A program made the translations under genes and the position numbers. Positions 21,933 through 30,932 of a DNA stretch of 31,078 bases are shown piece after piece. This DNA comes from an uncultured bacterium (GTDB lineage Bacteria > Patescibacteriota > Minisyncoccia > Phycocordibacterales > UBA9973). The stretch covers positions 1-31,078 of the forward strand of contig CAIOXR010000039.1 of the NCBI GenBank assembly GCA_903862375.1, given 5' to 3'. Below the pieces are notes generated by a model. It was not told the DNA's origin, did no database searches, and saw only the letters and a list, made by a program, of their open reading frames with translations. Numbering within the stretch: the stretch's first letter is position 1; every line of letters starts with the position of its first letter.

Positions 21933-23204
21933 TTAATTTTTAACAACACGTCGTTCGAATGTCCAACTTGACTCCTTTGATATCATGGCATTATATATCG
22001 CTCGGAGCATCCAAAACGGTGCTATTACACTATAAATAATAATAAAATATAATATTGATATAGAAAAAGTTACTTTTCCTTCTGACATTTTTCTACCAAT
22101 CAGTACTGATATTATAACAAGTATATACAAAATTATGGACAAGAACAATGCTGCTTTTGTATTAATAAAAAACCATTCAAATTTATACCCTAAATGAAAA
22201 AGGCTAGAAAATCCGATTGTTTGTATTTGTATTACTTTTGTAAAAATAAATTTAATGATATTTATAACAACGGTAAGAGACAAAAATATCACTCCAAATA
22301 TTGATACAATACCTGAAGGTAAAGTAAATAATGCTACAGCACCATGTTTTTTTCTAAATAATAATCTACGATAATCAATAAGATTTTTAATAAATCCATA
22401 TATCCATCTCAATCTTTGTCGATAAAGCTTTATAACTGAATTAGGTGTATTTGTATAAACAAAAGCATCTGGACAATGATCAATCTTATATTTATGTTCT
22501 TGCATACGTAAGGCTATTTCTTGATCTTCTGTATTGTGAGCCTTATGATAGTTTCCTAAATCATCAAATACTTTTCTTCTAAATATAGAAAATGGACCAG
22601 GTGTTACGTGTATACCACCCATAAAACCGAGCATCTTTTTAGTATAAATCGCCATATCGTATTCAACCTTTTGAGCTGATTGCAAAATATTCTTTGGATT
22701 ATATACAACTATAGACGGAGCCACAGCCATAGTTTTTGGATCTAACTCAAAATATTTAATTATTCTTTTCAAAGCTTGGTCATTAACAAAAGAATCAGCA
22801 TCTAAACAACCAAAGAATTCAGAAGTATATTTTTTTAAAGCCAAATTAAGAGCAGTATGTTTCCCTCCATTCTCTTTATGAAAAGCCCTTACATTTTTAC
22901 CATTATCAAAACTCTGTAAAATTTCCCAAGTCTGATCTTTGCTTCCATCATCAATCAAAAAAATAGTAATCTTGTCTTTAGGATAATCAAGAGAAAGAAG
23001 TGATTCTACTGTTTTAACTATAGTATCTTTTTCATTATAGCAAGGTACTGCAATTGTGACAGTTGGATACCTAGCTAACTCCAAATTTTTGGGATTCTTA
23101 ACGATAGAATGTCTCTTTTCTAAAAAAGTCAATAAAAAAAATATCTGTACATAAACAGAAATAAAAGAAAACATATAGAAAATAATAGTGTAAACTAGAC
23201 TCAT
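21933..23204 (-). CDS. Processive-type family 2 glycosyltransferase
   Basis: This 423-residue membrane glycosyltransferase resembles the cellulose, hyaluronan and poly-N-acetylglucosamine synthase group. An N-terminal helix (1-28) is followed by the GT-A domain: VTIAVPCYNE (49-58), IDDGS (84-88), DAD (135-137), NTEDQEIALRM with the catalytic Asp (224-234) and the QRLRW motif (263-267) of processive enzymes. Four or so C-terminal membrane helices follow (about 285-410). It probably polymerises or transfers a sugar from a UDP-sugar at the membrane; the product is unknown. The thioredoxin-like gene follows 1 nt after its stop, so the two are cotranscribed. It has a strong promoter with an 8-nt spacer to the ATG. 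Confidence 0.9.
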   Translation of the reverse strand: MSLVYTIIFYMFSFISVYVQIFFLLTFLEKRHSIVKNPKNLELARYPTVTIAVPCYNEKDTIVKTVESLLSLDYPKDKITIFLIDDGSKDQTWEILQSFDNGKNVRAFHKENGGKHTALNLALKKYTSEFFGCLDADSFVNDQALKRIIKYFELDPKTMAVAPSIVVYNPKNILQSAQKVEYDMAIYTKKMLGFMGGIHVTPGPFSIFRRKVFDDLGNYHKAHNTEDQEIALRMQEHKYKIDHCPDAFVYTNTPNSVIKLYRQRLRWIYGFIKNLIDYRRLLFRKKHGAVALFTLPSGIVSIFGVIFLSLTVVINIIKFIFTKVIQIQTIGFSSLFHLGYKFEWFFINTKAALFLSIILYILVIISVLIGRKMSEGKVTFSISILYFIIIYSVIAPFWMLRAIYNAMISKESSWTFERRVVKN

Positions 23205-23212
23205 ACCCAGTT

Positions 23213-23241
23213 ATTATAGCATATTTTTAACTCTTTTTCAA
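23213..23241 (-). promoter_or_regulatory. Glycosyltransferase promoter
   Basis: On the minus strand TTGAAA (23241-23236) and TATAAT (23218-23213) are 17 nt apart with TGC before the -10 box. The ATG at 23204 follows after 8 nt. This is the best complete promoter in the window and leaves almost no leader. Confidence 0.7.
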
Positions 23242-23274
23242 TACTCTATATGATTAACAAATTTAATATTATGA

Positions 23275-23280
23275 TATAAT
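23275..23280 (+). promoter_or_regulatory. -10 box of the DsbA-like gene (leaderless)
   Basis: A perfect TATAAT ends 6 nt before the ATG at 23287. This selects 23287 over the out-of-frame ATG at 23283. No clear -35 box is present at 17 nt. Confidence 0.55.
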
Positions 23281-23286
23281 AAATGA

Positions 23287-24003
23287 ATGGAAAATAATAA
23301 AATGCAAAAAATTAATACACCTACAGCTATTATAGTTGCAGGATTTTTAGTAATGTTAGCTATTTTAATAACGAATGGAGGTAACTCAGGTCTAAATAAA
23401 TCTACAAAAGCAAAAACTCTATCCGAACAGGTAGGAGTAAGTAAAGAAAAATTTACAGCCTGTATACAATCTTTTAATAAAGAAGCATTCAATAAGAAAA
23501 TAGAAGCTAGCGTTACTAGTGCAATGAAAGGAGAAAATGGTGTAGGGACACCTTATAGTATTGTTATAGGACCAAATGGAGTAAAATCTAAAATCAGTGG
23601 TGCAGATTCATATGAAAATGTTAATAAAATAATAAATGAAGTTGTTTCTGGAAAAGTTACAACTCCTTATACAGGTGAAATGCCTCCAGTAGAATCTAAT
23701 GAGCATATTTTAGGGAATATAAATACTGCAAAAGTCACTATTGTAGAATATTCTGATTTTGAATGTCCATTCTGTGCAAGATTTCATCCAATTTTAGAGA
23801 AAGTATATAATGAATCTAATGGTGAAATTGCTTGGGTTTACCGTCAGTTCCCACTAGTTCAAATTCATAAAAATGCAATGGAAAGAGCAATTGCATCTGA
23901 ATGTATTGCAAGTATAAAAGGCAATGATGCATTTTGGAAATACGCTGATTTGTTATTTAATTTAGTAGTACCAAAAGAAGCTCCTGTAGATGAACAGCTT
24001 TAG
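23287..24003 (+). CDS. DsbA-like thiol oxidoreductase with swapped domain halves
   Basis: This 238-residue protein has an N-terminal membrane anchor (about 11-29). The order of parts is unusual. Residues about 45-118 (LSEQVGVSKEKFTACI... then GVGTPYSIVIGPNG and ISGADSYENVNKII) match the C-terminal half of a DsbA-like (Thioredoxin_4) domain, including the cis-Pro GTP (87-89). Residues about 139-228 (HILGNINTAKVTIVEYSDFECPFCARFHP... WVYRQFPL... ECIASI... FWKYADLLFN) match the N-terminal half with the CPFC active site (160-163). In the usual order the second piece comes first. The gene stops at TAG and a terminator follows, so no further half is encoded. It is either a circular permutation or a tandem protein that lost its outer halves. 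The likely role is extracytoplasmic disulfide formation or reduction. Confidence 0.82.
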   Translation: MENNKMQKINTPTAIIVAGFLVMLAILITNGGNSGLNKSTKAKTLSEQVGVSKEKFTACIQSFNKEAFNKKIEASVTSAMKGENGVGTPYSIVIGPNGVKSKISGADSYENVNKIINEVVSGKVTTPYTGEMPPVESNEHILGNINTAKVTIVEYSDFECPFCARFHPILEKVYNESNGEIAWVYRQFPLVQIHKNAMERAIASECIASIKGNDAFWKYADLLFNLVVPKEAPVDEQL

Positions 24004-24019
24004 ATTAGTAAAATTTACA

Positions 24020-24052
24020 AAAAAACAGTCAGATAATCTCTGGCTGTTTTTT
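24020..24052. terminator. Bidirectional terminator between the DsbA-like gene and rpoD
   Basis: AAAAAACAGTCAGA (24020-24033) pairs with TCTGGCTGTTTTTT (24039-24052), 14 bp with one G-T pair around TAATC. T-tracts follow on both strands. Confidence 0.85.
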
Positions 24053-24063
24053 ATTTATAGGAA

Positions 24064-25407
24064 TTAATCAAAATAGTTTTTAAGTCTTGCAATTTTATCA
24101 TTATTTCTAAGCTTCTCATGTACCTTTGCTTCAATCTGACGTATTCGTTCACGGGTAACACCAAAATCTTGACCTACTTCTTCTAAAGTATGCTGTACTC
24201 CATCCGTAAGGCCATATCTAAGCTCAAGTATCTTCCTTTCTTTCGGAGAAAGAGTATCAAGTACTTCTTTAATCTGATCTGAGAGTATTCTACGTGATGA
24301 GTCTTGGTCGGGACGAAGAATCTTATCATCGGGTATGAACTCACCTCTTGTAGACTTCTCATCATCATCCCCTATCGGTTGCTCCAAAGAAACAGTTTCT
24401 TGATTTATCTGCTCTATAATATGGATTTTTTCTACTTCTAAATTCATCTCTGTAGCTATTTCTTCAACAAGTGGATCACGTCCTAAATCTTGAGATAAGC
24501 GCCTTACTACTTGTTTATATTTTGAAATAGTTTCTACCATATGAACTGGTATACGAATAGTACGAGACTGATCAGCCAATGCACGAGTGATAGATTGACG
24601 TATCCACCAAGTTGCATATGTAGAGAATTTATAACCCTTTGTCCAGTCAAACTTCTCTACTGCTTTAAAAAGACCAAGGTTTCCCTCCTGAATAAGATCA
24701 AGTAAAGAAAGGTCAGAACTTCTTCCTACGTATTTCTTTGCAATAGAAACAACCAAACGAAGGTTCGCACGTGCAAGTAAATTCTTAGCCTCTATGTCTC
24801 CTTTTTCAATTCTTTTCGCTAAGTCTCTTTCTTCATTTGCAGCAATTAAAGGATACTGACCAATCTCTTTCAAATACATCTGAATCGAATCATATGTTTT
24901 AGCATCTTTACTATACTTAAGCGCAAGCTTTTCTACCTCTCCACTTGTATCTAGTAAATTACCTCCTTCAAGCACATCAATACCAGCGACCGCAAAACGG
25001 TCATATAAATCATCTAAGAATAAAATATTAGTTTCTATATCTGGAAATTCTTTAATAATTTCATCATAAGTTACGAATCCTCTTTTCTTACCTTTCTCTA
25101 TCATCTCTACAGCTCTTACTTCTTCTTCTTTCACCTTGTTCTCCATCGCTACCTTTTTTGAGGAAGTAACTATTTTAGAAATAACCTTAAAATTATTTGT
25201 TTTAAATTTAGTTTTTGCTTTAGGTTTTACAATCTTTGAAACTTTTTTAGTTTCTTTTTTTATTACCTTTTTTGCTACTTTTTTCGTAACTTTCTTAACT
25301 ACTTTCTTTATTTTCTTCACTATCTTAACTGGTTTCTTAACTGTAGTTTTTTTTACTACTTTCTTAATTATCTTTTTTGTTACAACTTTCTTTATCTTTT
25401 TTTTCAT
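24064..25407 (-). CDS. rpoD: Primary sigma factor with a lysine-rich N-terminal extension
   Basis: This 447-residue protein is the housekeeping sigma-70 factor. Region 1.1-like sequence spans about 92-150, region 1.2 about 172-200, region 2 about 205-285 (ANLRLVVSIAKKYVGRSSDLSLLDLIQEGNLGL, WWIRQSITRALADQSRTIRIPVHM), region 3 about 290-365 and region 4 about 372-447 (TLSPKERKILELRYGL, helix-turn-helix VTRERIRQIEAKVHEKL). The first 75 or so residues are almost only K, V, I and T in KKVVKK-type repeats, unlike the usual acidic region 1.1 start. An internal ATG at 25146 (Met88) would yield a conventional protein. The gene follows dnaG by 5 nt, as in the classic macromolecular synthesis operon. 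Confidence 0.95.
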   Translation of the reverse strand: MKKKIKKVVTKKIIKKVVKKTTVKKPVKIVKKIKKVVKKVTKKVAKKVIKKETKKVSKIVKPKAKTKFKTNNFKVISKIVTSSKKVAMENKVKEEEVRAVEMIEKGKKRGFVTYDEIIKEFPDIETNILFLDDLYDRFAVAGIDVLEGGNLLDTSGEVEKLALKYSKDAKTYDSIQMYLKEIGQYPLIAANEERDLAKRIEKGDIEAKNLLARANLRLVVSIAKKYVGRSSDLSLLDLIQEGNLGLFKAVEKFDWTKGYKFSTYATWWIRQSITRALADQSRTIRIPVHMVETISKYKQVVRRLSQDLGRDPLVEEIATEMNLEVEKIHIIEQINQETVSLEQPIGDDDEKSTRGEFIPDDKILRPDQDSSRRILSDQIKEVLDTLSPKERKILELRYGLTDGVQHTLEEVGQDFGVTRERIRQIEAKVHEKLRNNDKIARLKNYFD

Positions 25408-25412
25408 AATAA

Positions 25413-27197
25413 TTATTTTGACCTATTACTTTTTATTTTCTCTATTTGTTCGACTGTTTTTTGATAATCTATAAGCGTAGGGTCAGAATCAAAATCTTCA
25501 TTCACATTCCCCCGTTCATTTATCCTATTCTTTAATAAAATTAATCGTTCATTTAGAATTTCTTCTTCTAAATTAAGCATTATCTCCTCTATATCTCGAG
25601 GTAAATCTTTTATCCTATTACCATACCACATTTCTGCCTCTGAAGCTAGAACCTCTCTGTATGGCCCATAAAGCTTAATAAGGTCTTCAAATGCGTCTTT
25701 ACCCACCTTATCAGTCAAAGACTTATGTATATGTTTTAGACCAAAGCTTGAATTTTCACTTTCTTGCCAAAATATTATCCCAAACAATCTTCTTCCTAGG
25801 CTATCTCTACGAGATAATGATTCTTTCTCTACTAACTTATCTTTGGAAACTTTAGCTGGATTATCCACCATATGATTCTTTTGATAAATCTCAAAATCCT
25901 CAACTATTGCATTGATTGGTATACCCGTCTTAGAGTGGATTATGGATATGTAAGAAGATTTATCTATTGAACTTTTTATCATTATTAAAAATGGAAAAAT
26001 AATGTCACGGATAAGCTTACCTCTTTGTCTTATATCATTTGTATTTTTACAAATTCTTTCTACATGAAAATTAATAATATCTACTGCATTTTTTATAATA
26101 TCTTTCCATTCGTCTTGATTTTCTTTTATCACATCTGCTGGATCTTTACCTTCTGGTAATTGTGCTACTTTTACTTGCATATCAAGTGATAATGCAATAA
26201 TAGCAGAGCGACTTACTGCCCTTATACCAGCAGAATCTCCATCATAAGCAAAGATAATATTTGGAGACAATCTCCGTATTAAACCAAGGTTATTTACTTT
26301 TGATTCATGATCCGTCAAACTATCAGTAAATGCCGTACCTGAAACTGCAATAGTATTTGTAAAATCTATCTGATGAGAAAGTATAATATCAAGCTGACCT
26401 TCTACTACTATACTATAACCTCTTTTCCGTATTGAAGACTTTGCTTTATCTATTCCGAAAAATACATTTGATTTATTAAAAAGAGGTGTATCAGGAGAAT
26501 TCAAATACTTTGCTACTGCCTGTTCATCTTTACTTATTTGTCCTACTTGTGAAGATTCACCAAATATTCTCCCTGTAAAAGCAATAACTCTTCCACTTGA
26601 ATCACAAATTGGAAATATTATACGAGATCGAAATCTGTCATAACTTCCCTTTTCTGTTTTCTTGACTAGTCCGACAATCTCTAGATCATTTATCTTATAG
26701 CCTTTTGATAACAGGTAGTCTGAAAGAGATCTCCATTCATCTTTCGCATAACCTATTCTAAAAGTCTTAATACTTGTATCTGATAACCCTCTACTTAGTA
26801 AGTAACTGCGAGCTTTTGATTCATTATTAAAATTATTTTCAAAGAATAAAGTTGCATTTTCCATAATCTCAAAATATAATTCTTTCTTATCTATATACTT
26901 ATCGTTACTTTTTGTAGTTTCAAGTTTTATACCAGCTCTTTCTGCTAATAGCTTAAGTGCCCCCATAAAGTCAGTACCTTCAAATTTCTCAATAAAAGAG
27001 AATATATCCCCTTTCTCTCCACAACCAAAACAATAGTATGTCCCTCTATCGACAGATATAAAAAATGAAGGAGTCTTCTCATTATGGAAAGGACACTTTG
27101 CCTTAAAATTCTTTCCTGATTGTTCTACTTGAATATACGAAGAGATAACATCAACAATCGAAAGCCTATCTTTAATTTTTTGTGTATTTGAATTCAT
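25413..27197 (-). CDS. dnaG: DNA primase DnaG
   Basis: This 594-residue primase makes the RNA primers of replication. The CHC2 zinc finger is C35/H38/C56/C59 (KCPFHNEKTPSF...YYCFGCGEKGD). The RNA polymerase domain carries YDRFRSRIIFPI (186-197), YLNSPDTPLF (231-240) and the Toprim motifs VVEGQLD (264-270, Glu266) and AYDGDSAG (317-324, Asp319 and Asp321), with LPEGKDPAD (347-355). The C-terminal helicase-binding part is present but weakly conserved. Length is normal. It lies 37 nt downstream of a cysteine-rich gene and directly upstream of rpoD. Confidence 0.96.
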   Translation of the reverse strand: MNSNTQKIKDRLSIVDVISSYIQVEQSGKNFKAKCPFHNEKTPSFFISVDRGTYYCFGCGEKGDIFSFIEKFEGTDFMGALKLLAERAGIKLETTKSNDKYIDKKELYFEIMENATLFFENNFNNESKARSYLLSRGLSDTSIKTFRIGYAKDEWRSLSDYLLSKGYKINDLEIVGLVKKTEKGSYDRFRSRIIFPICDSSGRVIAFTGRIFGESSQVGQISKDEQAVAKYLNSPDTPLFNKSNVFFGIDKAKSSIRKRGYSIVVEGQLDIILSHQIDFTNTIAVSGTAFTDSLTDHESKVNNLGLIRRLSPNIIFAYDGDSAGIRAVSRSAIIALSLDMQVKVAQLPEGKDPADVIKENQDEWKDIIKNAVDIINFHVERICKNTNDIRQRGKLIRDIIFPFLIMIKSSIDKSSYISIIHSKTGIPINAIVEDFEIYQKNHMVDNPAKVSKDKLVEKESLSRRDSLGRRLFGIIFWQESENSSFGLKHIHKSLTDKVGKDAFEDLIKLYGPYREVLASEAEMWYGNRIKDLPRDIEEIMLNLEEEILNERLILLKNRINERGNVNEDFDSDPTLIDYQKTVEQIEKIKSNRSK

Positions 27198-27234
27198 TAT
27201 ATTTATTTTGTATTCTACTATTTATTCTTAATTA

Positions 27235-29025
27235 TTAATACACCTCTTGTTGATAACACTTCTCACAATATATAATTTCCTTTTCTGGGTCGTAAGCTGT
27301 TTTAAAAATACTTTTACATCTTTCATTACCATGTATATTATGCTTTTGAGTATTTTTATATTGTGAATTTAAAGAATATTCTCCATTGCACATACATTGT
27401 GATTCATTTATTAAAGGGGGAACCATAAATTCCTGTCGTCTAATAAATCTACAATTAGAGCAGAGTCTCGGTAATGGTAAATTTATTTTTTTTAAAAATT
27501 GAAATTCTTCAAATATAATACGGTAGGCGTTCCCACATTGTTCGCATTTTATAATTTCTTTGGTTATATTTTCATCTACTTGATTAATTGGTGATATTAG
27601 ATTATTTGCATTAATAGTTATATTATATATTTTCTGATCATGATTTCTCCAAATATAACCTTCTTTTTCTGCTTTTTCTTTATTTGATAAAAATTGATCA
27701 TTTAATATTGTTTCATTATAGGCAAAAGGAGAAATCTCTATAGGAAAAAATTCTCCATACTTATATATATTACCATGTTTATCTATATATGGGTTTTCAT
27801 CTATATTTTCTTTGATTCTATTAATAAGAGTAAAGTATTCATCTTTTGTGTATTGTTTATTAAAAACACAATACTGTTTGTCTTTTAAACCAACACAAGC
27901 AAAACAATTTTTTGATCTTCTCATGTTCATACAATATTCTAACTCCTGACAACTTGGCCAGCAATCAAAACAAAACTTTAATCTATCGACAAATTCACCA
28001 CAAATCATACATTCGTATAATTGAGAAGCATTTAAACCCCAACAAGTGTAATCATATGAATCACTTGCTCCACCAAAAAATAGATCTTGAGAATATTTTA
28101 AATTTTCTCCTTTTTGAACAATATAACAATCATTTACATTCTTACATTCTTTAATATCTTCCCCTGTAGAGTTGTAGTTTCTTGATCCAAGCATATATTT
28201 GATAGGAAATTTTGTCCAAAAATTTTCCGATTTTTTTCTTAAATCATTAAATCCTTCCCATGTATTTAAATTAAAAGAATTAATTTTATTAAAATATTCA
28301 TCTTTAGTATACTGAACATTAAAAATTAAATATGAAGAGTTTCTTAAATTTACACAACCAAAACAATTATTACACCCTACACAGTTTTTTGAAAAAAATA
28401 CATCAATACAACTTTCACACATAGTAGAACCTACAGTATGATAACTTTTTTCAACTCTAACGTCTTCATAACAAAATTCACTATTATAACAAGAAGTTAA
28501 ATCAAAACAATTTTTTATACTATGTACATTACATGAATAAGCAGAATCTTCACAAAAACCTGCATTAAAACAAAGATATGAGTTTTTCATATCATCACAT
28601 TGATTTGAGTAATCTGAATTTATATTTCTCTGTTTGGAAACACTATTAAAAGGAACTTTATAAAACAATTCTTTAATTTGCTTAAAAAATGTTTCAGCAA
28701 AATCATAATCAAATCCATAATCTAAGGCTTCCCATTTATCGCTATTCCAATAATGTAAATCATATATTTTAAGACCTGATTCATTGGGAATGCCAGTGAA
28801 TATTTCTTTACCAGTTATTTCATCTTTCCCTCGTGTTAAATATCTAACATTTCTCCATATAATTCTACGTTTATATCTACATACTGGACACCAAGTAGGC
28901 ACTGGTACCTTCATCTTCTTATAAAACAAAAAATCCTCTGACTCAATCATGAAGTCTTTCTTGCAATTTTGGCATATTCTATTTTCATTTTTGTATTCCA
29001 TATTATTAATCCATTTATCTTTCAT
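27235..29025 (-). CDS. Cysteine-rich protein with zinc ribbons at both ends (paralogue 2)
   Basis: This 596-residue member of the same family as 51-1781 has an N-terminal ribbon at C18/C21 and C46/C49 (ICQNCKKDFMIESEDFLFY... WCPVCRYKRR). The middle is a Cys ladder (SDYSNQCDDMKNSYLCFNAGFCEDSA and so on) with two NxQYTKDEYF punctuation blocks. The C-terminus has a complete CEQC...CSNC ribbon and the family's CKSIFKTAYDPEKEIIYCEKCYQQEVY ending. The second ribbon of paralogue 1 (C58/C61, C78/C81) is missing; GKEIFTGIPNESGLKIYDLHYW stands in its place with no Cys, so ribbons can be lost within the family. The start could be Met9 (29001), which fits the paralogues better than 29025. It lies upstream of dnaG-rpoD. 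Confidence 0.8.
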   Translation of the reverse strand: MKDKWINNMEYKNENRICQNCKKDFMIESEDFLFYKKMKVPVPTWCPVCRYKRRIIWRNVRYLTRGKDEITGKEIFTGIPNESGLKIYDLHYWNSDKWEALDYGFDYDFAETFFKQIKELFYKVPFNSVSKQRNINSDYSNQCDDMKNSYLCFNAGFCEDSAYSCNVHSIKNCFDLTSCYNSEFCYEDVRVEKSYHTVGSTMCESCIDVFFSKNCVGCNNCFGCVNLRNSSYLIFNVQYTKDEYFNKINSFNLNTWEGFNDLRKKSENFWTKFPIKYMLGSRNYNSTGEDIKECKNVNDCYIVQKGENLKYSQDLFFGGASDSYDYTCWGLNASQLYECMICGEFVDRLKFCFDCWPSCQELEYCMNMRRSKNCFACVGLKDKQYCVFNKQYTKDEYFTLINRIKENIDENPYIDKHGNIYKYGEFFPIEISPFAYNETILNDQFLSNKEKAEKEGYIWRNHDQKIYNITINANNLISPINQVDENITKEIIKCEQCGNAYRIIFEEFQFLKKINLPLPRLCSNCRFIRRQEFMVPPLINESQCMCNGEYSLNSQYKNTQKHNIHGNERCKSIFKTAYDPEKEIIYCEKCYQQEVY

Positions 29026-29031
29026 TTCTTC

Positions 29032-29056
29032 CAGATAGGGGTTTAACCCCTATCTG
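29032..29056. terminator. Hairpin between two cysteine-rich genes
   Basis: CAGATAGGGG (29032-29041) pairs perfectly with CCCCTATCTG (29047-29056) around TTTAA. No T-tract follows on the minus strand, so it may be an attenuator or an RNA-stability element rather than a full terminator for paralogue 3. Confidence 0.55.
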
Positions 29057-29071
29057 AAATATATATTTAAT

Positions 29072-30829
29072 TTAATATACCTCATTCTGATAACACTTCT
29101 CACAGTATACTATCTCAGGTCTATCTGGAGAATATGATGTCTCAAATTTAACTTCACATTTATCTATCTTGTGAAAATGATCTTTCTTGTCACACATACA
29201 ACTTCTATTCCAAAGCTTCCAAGGGTTTTTCCATTTTGACCTTTCATAATAACGACAATTAGGGCACTTTCTTGGTAACGGTATTTTCATAAATCGATAA
29301 AATGATAATTCATTTGGCATTATTTTATATGCTAATGTACACTTTGTTTCAACCTTTCCATTATTTGGACAAGAAATTACCTCTTCTAGGATATCATCTG
29401 TAATATCATTTATTCTATCAGGTAATTTACTACTTTCAATAGTAGGTATATATTGTTTTACTTTTTCATCTCGCCAAAGATATCCTCTTTTTTCTATTTC
29501 TTCTTTTGATAATGGAAATATTTCATAAATTAAAGATTGATTATAAGAATAAGGTGATAACTCAAAAGGGAAAAATTCACCATATTTATACACTACTCCT
29601 CTTTTATCAGTATAATTTAAATTATTCATACTCTCAATAACTTCAGGTAAAAGTTTTTCATATTCTTCTTTAGTGTACTGTTTATTTAAAATACAATATT
29701 GTTTATTCTTTAAACCAACACAACCAAATAAATTTTTTGAATCATTACAAGATACACAATATTTCGTATCGTAACAAGTACCAATATCAACAGAAAACAT
29801 CGAATTAGTGCAACCAGCTCCAGCATTAGTAAGTTCATAACAAAGTTCAGTTCTACCAACATAAAGTAGGTCATATGAATCTCTTGTTTTATTTGTATCA
29901 AAAACAATATATTTAGAATTTTCTACATCAATTAAACTAAAAGAATAAAGGGCATTTTTTGAATTCTCTATAAAATCTCCTGTACAATCTTTTGTATTTT
30001 TCATCATCGCGAAGCGATATAATGCTTTTTTAGAAAGATCAAAGAATTCTTTTTTAAGCTTTTCTTGCATTGTATATGAATCAAAAGCTATGTCTTTCAT
30101 ATTTTTTAAATATTCTTCACGAGTTAATTGTTCATTCCTAAACACATAACTTTTATTCCTTAAATTATACGACATAAAACAATCAGTACAATTATTACAA
30201 TCAAAAAGATATACTGAATCTACGCATTGATTTGAACGAATTAGAAATCTAGAATTATAATTTTTTGAGGAATCAAATAATTCATACCCTCTTTCATTAG
30301 AATGTATATTTTCACAATCAATACAATTACGGTTCCCTTCGTGTACTTGTCTAGAGTAAAGAATATCTTCTGAGTAAACTACTTCATACGAAAGATATAC
30401 ATTTTTCCCATGATAAATATAATTTGCATATTCACACCCTTCAGCATTATTATTTTTATGTGCTAAATGTAAGCGAGGAACTTTTTTCCAGAGTTCATCA
30501 AACTGTTCAAAAAATGTTTTTGAAAAATCATAATTTGTACCATATTCATAAAGATCACCTCGTCCATTATAGCAAGAGGTACAGTAAACTTTGTAAGGGC
30601 TTTCAGGTGAATACATCGATACTGTACTTTTAAGACATTTATCACAATTTCTTTTGAAAAGATCTCTTTCGTTCAAAAAAGCAAGTTTTCTCTGTAATCT
30701 ACAATCAAAACAAAAAGTCGGAGGAGGAACCTTAATCTTCTCATAGAACATAAAATCCTCAGGCTCTATTATGAAGTCAATCTTGCAGTTCTGACACCCC
30801 AATACTAATTTTTTATATTCTTTATCCAT
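29072..30829 (-). CDS. Cysteine-rich protein with zinc ribbons at both ends (paralogue 3)
   Basis: This 585-residue member of the family has N-terminal ribbons C12/C15 with C40/C43 and C62/C65 with C83/C86, as in paralogue 1. The middle again has a ladder of short Cys segments (NRNCIDCENIHSNERG, DSVYLFDCNNCTDCFMSYNLRNKSYVFRNEQLTREEYL) and a second block with CVGLKNKQYCILNKQYTKEEYEKL. YKYGEFFPFELSPYSYNQS follows, common to all members. The C-terminus carries CPNNGKVETKC with CPNCRY and then CMCDKKDHFHKIDKCEVKFETSYSPDRPEIVYCEKCYQNEVY. No signal peptide is visible. It is transcribed toward paralogue 2. Function is unknown. Confidence 0.8.
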   Translation of the reverse strand: MDKEYKKLVLGCQNCKIDFIIEPEDFMFYEKIKVPPPTFCFDCRLQRKLAFLNERDLFKRNCDKCLKSTVSMYSPESPYKVYCTSCYNGRGDLYEYGTNYDFSKTFFEQFDELWKKVPRLHLAHKNNNAEGCEYANYIYHGKNVYLSYEVVYSEDILYSRQVHEGNRNCIDCENIHSNERGYELFDSSKNYNSRFLIRSNQCVDSVYLFDCNNCTDCFMSYNLRNKSYVFRNEQLTREEYLKNMKDIAFDSYTMQEKLKKEFFDLSKKALYRFAMMKNTKDCTGDFIENSKNALYSFSLIDVENSKYIVFDTNKTRDSYDLLYVGRTELCYELTNAGAGCTNSMFSVDIGTCYDTKYCVSCNDSKNLFGCVGLKNKQYCILNKQYTKEEYEKLLPEVIESMNNLNYTDKRGVVYKYGEFFPFELSPYSYNQSLIYEIFPLSKEEIEKRGYLWRDEKVKQYIPTIESSKLPDRINDITDDILEEVISCPNNGKVETKCTLAYKIMPNELSFYRFMKIPLPRKCPNCRYYERSKWKNPWKLWNRSCMCDKKDHFHKIDKCEVKFETSYSPDRPEIVYCEKCYQNEVY

Positions 30830-30932
30830 ATTTATATCAAATCAAATTATGCAATTATATATTAATCATTATATTACTTAATCAAAAAATTAGTACGGGG
30901 CAGGTATTTTTGTTTTCTGGTTTGTATTCCAT

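Noticed and set aside
21932..21949. GTG start for the thioredoxin-like gene that overlaps the glycosyltransferase
   Set aside because: An ATG 1 nt after the glycosyltransferase stop gives a natural start, and the extra six residues add no conserved feature.
24004..24063. Frameshift or lost end of the DsbA-like gene
   Set aside because: The TAG stop is followed at once by a strong terminator and no matching C-terminal half is encoded in any frame downstream.
25136..25474. Open frame on the plus strand opposite the start of rpoD, rich in F, L and T
   Set aside because: It is the mirror of the lysine-rich codons (AAA/AAG read as TTT/CTT) and has no promoter or family features.
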